NCBI GenBank assembly: GCA_015680685.1
Contig: MNCI01002748.1
Coordinates: forward strand, 410,971-459,418
Length of the DNA: 48,448 nucleotides
Reading direction: 5' to 3'
Source: Gnetum montanum
Lineage: Eukaryota; Streptophyta; Gnetopsida; Gnetales; Gnetaceae
Each line of letters begins with the position of its first letter. Position 1 is the stretch's first letter. The notes beneath the pieces are model-generated. The model saw only the letters and a program-made list of their open reading frames with translations. It had not been told where the DNA came from and searched no databases. Both the position numbers and the translations under genes were made by a program. Positions 42,829-48,448 of this stretch are shown here, one piece after another.

Positions 42829-43530
42829 TGATGAACATCAAGTGTGCCCTACACCGAATCATACAAATTACAAGCATTCACAAGCAATCTAGCTAAATCT
42901 TGTGGATGGAACTAGTGTGAATCTAGATCGCTAAGTGTTTATCATGTATGGTTTAGTGCAAGGTGAGGCATATGATTATTGATGTTGTGTGGCTATGCCT
43001 AAGCTATATAAAAACATGAAATTTAATTATTTAATTAATCTAACTAATAACAAGAAGATTAATCCTAGACTATCCTAAGAATAATAAGTGTTCATTTCCA
43101 ACTTGTTGTACACATCTTGAACTCACGTATCCATTGTTAGGATTACCAAGTGTTAGGCTACTAGATGAATCAAGAAATGACATTAATAGGATTACCAAGA
43201 AAATATTTGTTTGTGCTTGGAATTGGTCATGCTCATTCCATCAATTGATTAATATACATGAAAATATAAATATTAAGTAAGTAGATAGACATTAAATAGT
43301 ATTAAAAGTAAATATATTCTAAGTTAAAGTGCTGCAATGAATATGATTGAATCTAAATCTTATTGGTGTTTATGGAATGTATCCAAGTACAATGCCACTC
43401 AAATAAGATGTCATACAATGAACTCAAATCCATGTTTCAAGCACTCATTGACTATTTGCAAAGATTATGGAAGAAAATTGCAAGAGTTTAGCTATACTAT
43501 TAACCAAATGGTGTCAAATATGTGAAAAAT
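42829..43530 (-). mobile_element. Old LTR of the gag-pro family (downstream copy)
   Basis: Minus-strand end TTGATGTTCATCA. Resembles the LTR at 44351-45259 in order and wording: CCTACACCGAATCATAC, GGATTACCAAGTG, TTCCATCAATTGATTAATATACATG, and TGCTGCAATGAATATG against TGTTGCAATGGTGAG. Strongly diverged and its outer edge is unclear. Confidence 0.55.
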
Positions 43531-43599
43531 GCTAACATAGTTATAGGAAAATAAAGACATTGCATCAACATATATGTGTTAACACATTTGGTTATTTTG

Positions 43600-44204
43600 A
43601 TGAGGTTCTACAGAATCTTTATGCCTTGAGCTTTGCCTAAGTTTGAAGTCTTTCATATCTCTCCTAAGTGTTTCCACAAGAGCTAAATGCAATTTTATTT
43701 TGACAAGCTCTTATAGATGAATGATTAGTATTTATGAATGATGTTCATGAGTTTTGTGAAGTTATTTCATTATGCATGTATCATCATTTATTTCTTCAAG
43801 GACAACTATGTGAGGTACTTTCTTTCCTTTGTTACACTCATGTCTTGTCTTCATGGCAAAATCCATTCTTACTTGTGCTTCAATAGATTGATATGACATA
43901 GTCATACATTTAGTGACATGATATCCTTCTTATGCATGGCCAAGGTTCAACTTCATCAATATTGCTTGCAACATTGTTGGTGCAAAGTGTTTAGGAGGCA
44001 AAACAATGTTACCATGCAAATATTTCCACCTTAGTTAGTCATCCTAGTGAAAGATAAATGTGAAATCAAGATAGAATGGATCTATATGAGCATATGAAAT
44101 TTTGATTTGCATGGGCTCACTCCAATCTTCTTCATCATATCCTCTATCATAACTATTATGAGTTTCTTTGGTAGGTGGTAACTTTTCTTTAAGTGTAGAA
44201 GCCA
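43600..44204 (-). pseudogene. Old decayed Gag N-terminus of the gag-pro family
   Basis: Starts at ATG 44202-44204 (MASTLKEKLPPTKETHNSYD) and reads HIDPFYLDFTFIFHQDD*LR, then GNIVLPPKHFA. This matches HPDEYVPDFTFVFHQDEQLR and GNIVLPPDRSA of the young copies. Further on only traces remain (VRMDFAMKTRHECNKGKKVP against IRDARQESQHSLLKGKVSQV). This shows the N-terminal block is an old family trait. Confidence 0.78.
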
Positions 44205-44350
44205 TATTATACTTTTAATGCTCTTAAGTATGTGTGTGTTTAAAAGAATTAATTCAAGTATGATAGATAAACATTATAATTTCTAATAAAATAAACTCTA
44301 TAAAATCAACTACTAAGAAAACATTGACACATTCTTAGTAACAATGCTAA

Positions 44351-45259
44351 TGATGAGTGGCTAGATGTTCCAACACTTCATCATACAAGTCTCAAGCATT
44401 CACACATGATCTTATCATAATCCATGGATGGACAATGCAAGTATACTAGTGGTTGATAGTTGGTTTGTGATTGTTGTCTTTTCACTTTGGGTTAGTGAAG
44501 TGCAAGTTGTATAATTTAACTCTCAGTGAGGTATAGGATATTATGATGTTGTAGGCTCATATTAATCCTAAGTGTATTCATAATGAAAGGATAAGAGTCA
44601 AATCTAAATCTAAAGGATAACTGAAATGTAAATCTATTTTATCCTATGGCAATGAACATCCATTCTTGGCTTGCTATACACATATTGGGCTCATGTAACT
44701 ATTATTGGAATTACTAAGTGAGTTTACTACTAAGTTAATTAAGTGAAACCACTATTGGTTTACTAAATGATTATACTTAATTCTTAAAACTAGTTGTACT
44801 CATTCCACCTTACTAATGAACATGAAAAAAGTAAAGTACTTTAGAAATGTAAAGAACTAAACTAAGTGAACATATTAAAGAAGTAAGAATTAAACTAAGT
44901 AAGGAAGGAAAATGACTAAGTAAAAGTAAAGGAACTAAGTGTAATGTTGCAATGGTGAGAAATAATCTCAATCTTTATTTCTATTCATAAATTGTGCCCA
45001 AGTATAATCCACTTGAAGAAAGATTCTGTAAAACTATTTAACACCATAATGCAAGCATTTAATCTATCACTATGTCCAATTTACAAATCAAAGTGCAAGA
45101 ATTTTGCTATGGGTTGAATGAAAGTTTTTCTATTTATGTGACCAAGTACTGGTATTTACAGGAGTCATTGAGACCCTCTACATCACATCAATAATGATGT
45201 ATGTGGGGCTGCAATGTCATAGATACGATATCATGGCGTATTACAAAAAGGTTTTATCA
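44351..45259 (-). mobile_element. Older LTR with internal sequence on both sides
   Basis: Minus strand runs TGATAAAACCTTTT to CCACTCATCA. Before it (higher coordinates) lies PPT sequence GCTGTGGGGGTA, and after it a degraded PBS (44331-44350) and gag. So it acts as a 3' LTR on one side and a 5' LTR on the other. A weak palindrome remnant (ATACGATATCATGG) persists near 45225. Confidence 0.8.
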
Positions 45260-46740
45260 TACCCCCACAGCTAATTGGAAACTCATCCTCAAGGTAAAAC
45301 AAAAGAAGGATAGAGTTCCTTACAAAATTGTGAGATGTATTTAGAGTTGACATAACTACTTCTATATATGACTACTTGACTCTGAATGTTGTATTGTGAT
45401 TTGAGTTGTTCTTTAAAAAATTATCATGCATGGCATGATGGACACATATGAAAATAATAACAAGAAAAAACAAAACAAAATATTAAAGCTTGATGCAATC
45501 TTTAAGTTCCTAGGGGTGGTTGCTTCTCCATTGTCTTCTTTTCTTGATCATCAAGCTTATGAAATTGATAATGATTGAGTAACATCCAAAGCTTCTCCTC
45601 TGATGATCTTGGATCATGTACCATTTAGGTGAATTTAGCCATGTTTGTAGGTGTTGGTACTTTCCACGGACATGGTATCTATGGAAACATTTTGTTGGTC
45701 TTCATATACTAGGTTGCAAATTGTCTTCTTTCTTCTTCAAATGCCTTGGCCACCTTTCACAGCTCTTGAGAAGTAGTCATTCTATGATTTAGGTTTTTTG
45801 CTACATCCTTTTAATTCCTAGTAGTTAGCTTTGATGACCTTGAGTTCATAGTTTGCAATGTGAAATTTCTATTGTGCATATTTTGTGTCTTCAAACTCTT
45901 TTTCATACATGATGCATATTGTGGTCACTTGCTACTTTAGTTCATTTCTTGGTCTGCTTGCTATTAACATGGCTAGATTAGCATACTAAAGGTTTACTAA
46001 TCCCATGTATTCTGTCAGGTCCTTGATCGATAGGTTCTTGTTTTTCATTTTAGCTTTGTGAACATGGGTGAGGCTATGTAGGATTGGTTTCCAATTAGGT
46101 ATCTGTTTAGTGATGAAATTGATTTTTGATTTAGCCATCTAGATTTATTTTTTTTCTTAATTTTCTCATACATGCCCATTTGGTCTCTAAAGTATTCCTT
46201 GAGCCTCTCATGTTTCTTGGCCTTATTTTTCCATGCAATGTTTTTGATTGCTAATTTTTTATAGATGCCATGAACTTCTTCTATTGATAAGGTTCTATCT
46301 TCTTTGGCCAATTTGTTCATATCTTGATTAACTCTAACAAATTATTCTCTTAACTGATGAATAATTTCTTTGAGAACATTTTTTTTGCTTCTATATATCT
46401 TTCAACCTTGTGTTCTCAGTAGCAATTCTTTTGTTTTCCTGCTCCAAGTTAATTATGGTATTAGCATGTGCATAAGTTTGGGATTCTACCATAGATGCAT
46501 TCCATATTAATTTTTCCTTTTTTACCTCTACCTAGATATATCTAGCTATGAGCTTAGTTACTTGCTCAATTTTAAATTTATCTAGCTGGTGTGGTGCTAC
46601 ATACTATGCAAGGTATTTTAAACTTCTTTCAAGGTTGCTAATTCAACTTGCAATCTTTGCACTTCATTTTCTACATGTTTGGATCTTGTTTTAAACATGA
46701 ACAACTTGTCCTTTGTTACAATTAGATTTGACTAAACTAT
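45260..46740 (-). pseudogene. 3' interior of an older element with a coiled-coil ORF
   Basis: Upstream (minus) of the PPT at 45260-45275. The reading from about 46720 downwards is VTKDKLFMFKTRSKHVENEV, then QRLQVELATLKE. After several stops it opens for 91 codons (46045-46320: MNKLAKEDRTLSIEEVHGIY, KKLAIKNIAWKNKAKKHERL, then KEYFRDQMGMYEKIKKKNKS), and continues with broken traces to about 45600. Heptad-like Leu/Ile spacing and high Lys/Glu suggest a long coiled coil. It sits where env-like or additional ORFs are found in some plant gypsy elements. The complete element at 21048 has nothing similar there. Family not recognised; it may be a captured host sequence. Confidence 0.5.
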
Positions 46741-47019
46741 AATGATATTATTGGGTGATGAGACATGATATGCACAAGCCGCGATATCGTGTAAATTTTA
46801 AATTTATCTAGCTAGTGTGGTGCTACATATTATGCAAGGTCTTTTTTTTCTTCTTTCAAAGTTGCTAATTCAGCTTGCAATCTTTGCACTTCATTTTCTA
46901 CATGTTTGGATCTTGTTTTAAAAATGACCAACTTGTCCTTTGTTACAATTAGATTTGACTAAACTACAATGATATTATTTAGTGATGAGACACGATATGC
47001 ACAAGCCGCGATATTGCGT
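46568..47019 (+). repeat. Tandem duplication of about 226 bp across an LTR edge
   Basis: 46568-46793 and 46794-47019 are near-identical. Each includes interior coiled-coil sequence and the first 30-38 bases of a plus-strand LTR (starts TGATGAGACA at 46756 and 46983). The duplication therefore took place after that LTR had inserted. Confidence 0.88.
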
Positions 47020-47810
47020 ACGCGATATCACGGTCGCCGTGATATTGCATCCCCTACGATATCGCGTATGCAATATCATGTTGTCCCCTGCGAGATCGCT
47101 TACGCGATATCGCGGTTCGCTGCCAAATCTATAAATAAGAGGCGGCACTCCCCTCATTTGTAATCATAGGCATAAAGTAGCGAAGCTCTGGCAGTTTGAT
47201 CCCTCCAGAGTTAGATTTTTTCCCGTGTCTGCTCGCAGTGTGGTGAATGTAATTATACGGTGTCTTTATTCGAGTGTGCCATACTTGGACACGCACATGA
47301 CTGGAAATAAAGATTGAGATTACTTCATCATTACAGAATTCACTTAGTTTATTTATTTGTTTGTTTATTTAATGTTATTTATTGCTTTCGTAGCACGGTN
47401 GTATTTGGGATCTACGCTTGGTAATCCTAGTGGTGTACCTAGGCCTACGCTTGGTAGTCCCAGTGGCAGTCGTGCACGAGGTCCAAGATGTGTACGGTTG
47501 ATCAAGGAATCAGTTGCTCGTCGCACTTAGGCTAGATTAGATTTTCTTATCCTTTTCCTCCTAGCTTAGATTAGTTAATATTATTTTCCATTTCCTTCAG
47601 GAGTAGCTTAGGTTAGAACAAATCATACACCTCATCTAGACTAAACCATACGTGACATATGAAAAACTAGTCTAGGTGGGAAGACAACGAACTGAAACCT
47701 AAGGATAACTATCTAGGTGTCACAACTAGTCCATCTGCGGAGTTCAACCGGATCACACGTGCGACACTCGTTTTGTATGGTTGAGTGTAGGGGTACCTCG
47801 CCACTCATCA
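46983..47810 (+). mobile_element. 5' LTR of a plus-strand gag-pro element (828 bp)
   Basis: TGATGAGACACG to CCACTCATCA, followed by T and the PBS. Palindrome array at 47005-47115, TATAAATA at 47130-47137, hairpin at 47186-47210. One N at 47400. The shortest LTR of the family here; the U5 block is reduced to about one copy. Confidence 0.88.
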
Positions 47811-47811
47811 T

Positions 47812-47830
47812 TGGCGCCGTTGTCGGGGAT
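47812..47830 (+). other. Primer binding site, tRNA-Asp type
   Basis: TGGCGCCGTTGTCGGGGAT, one mismatch to the tRNA-Asp 3' end. Confidence 0.87.
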
Positions 47831-47950
47831 TAAGTGTTTGTACACCAATTACAACATTAGAAAATCTTTCACATCGTTGTGTGCCTTAACGAACCTTTGG
47901 GTTAATTAGTTAAATAAGAACATATATAAGGTGAATAGAACACCATTAAA

Positions 47951-48448
47951 CTAGCTTCTTATCATAAGGTTAACTCACCTAAGCATAACACAGAAGATAG
48001 TCAGCGACATACACATAACCTAGACCAGCCAAGTCCTAAACACTATACGATAACTTATACTCATCCCGATGAGTATATTCCTGATTACACTTTTACCCTC
48101 CATCAGGATGAACAGTTTCACTGGAGAGATTTGTTTGGTAATATAGTTTTACCACCAGATCAATCTATTCCAAACATGCTTTTCCGTGCCTTGACATAGA
48201 TTGGCATGTAGGACTTATTCGCTGAATACGTTGCTGGAAGATATCATGTAAGGGATTATCATCCCACAGATGCCCAACGTATTTGGGACGAAAGGCAAGA
48301 AGGCCAACATTCATTGTTGAAGGGCAAGGTCCCCCATGTGCTTAGTGAAATAGGAGACGAGGAACCCCTCACAATGGGTTTCTTAGAAAATGATGTTCCT
48401 CCTCCTCACAATGGTGAAGAGGTTAGGCATCAGGGCCTTCGATCAACT
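47951..48448 (+). pseudogene. Gag N-terminal part, runs off window
   Basis: Aligns with the other Gag N-termini (ASYHKVNSPKHNTEDSQ, then THPDEYIPDYTFTLHQDEQF, GNIVLPPDQS, GDEEPLTMGFLENDVPPPHN). The start codon is replaced by CTA and two TAG codons interrupt ALT*IGM*DLF, so it is defective. The C-terminal part lies outside the window. Confidence 0.85.

Overview
The window looks like gene-poor nuclear DNA of a large-genome seed plant. The support is nested LTR retrotransposons (Ty3/gypsy with a tRNA-Asp primer site, and an older Ty3/gypsy with a tRNA-Met primer site), L1- and RTE-type LINEs, a plant-type secreted LRR retrocopy and 5S-rRNA-like plant repeats. A gymnosperm is plausible from the style of nesting and the low GC, but this is an inference. 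I see no intact single-copy host gene. The sequence contains single Ns at 13729 and 47400 and a run of 258 Ns at 35285-35542.

Layout: (1) 1-3890, minus strand: the 5' half of a young Ty3/gypsy element (LTR, tRNA-Asp PBS, gag, start of the protease ORF). (2) 3891-10614: an old mosaic (chromovirus-like gag-pol remnant on minus, L1-like LINE remnant and an LTR on plus, a 5S-like piece). It recurs almost unchanged at about 30688-37838, so it is a direct segmental duplication. (3) 10615-13730: AT-rich DNA with two minisatellites, an inverted 5S-like piece and an unidentified decayed reading frame. (4) 13730-17032: lower-repeat DNA with a hairpin, a possible terminal exon and a processed pseudogene of a secreted SERK-like LRR protein ending in A13. 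(5) 17330-20500: a decayed Ty3/gypsy reverse transcriptase fragment and a second unidentified decayed ORF. (6) 20500-29885: an RTE-clade LINE on minus, split by a complete 7.4-kb LTR retrotransposon (21048-28444) with a perfect 5-bp target duplication. That element has gag and protease but no visible RT, RNase H or integrase. (7) 30430-37838: the second copy of the duplication, with an extra 693-bp LINE insertion flanked by an 18-bp target duplication. (8) 37970-40990: a decayed CCR4-type deadenylase sequence, a solo LTR and an unrelated LTR. (9) 42829-48448: older and younger copies of the same gag-pro family, including an LTR with internal sequence on both sides and a coiled-coil ORF before the PPT.

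The main biological interest is this gag-pro LTR family, seen at least five times. Its U3 carries arrays of perfect palindromes built on CGATATCG. Its R region keeps a small hairpin in four copies. Its PBS matches tRNA-Asp. Its gag ends in an unusual zinc-knuckle-like motif followed by a UAG codon that both long copies share, with the protease continuing in the same frame, which suggests a candidate stop-codon readthrough. The one complete copy has no polymerase, so it probably depended on a partner element.
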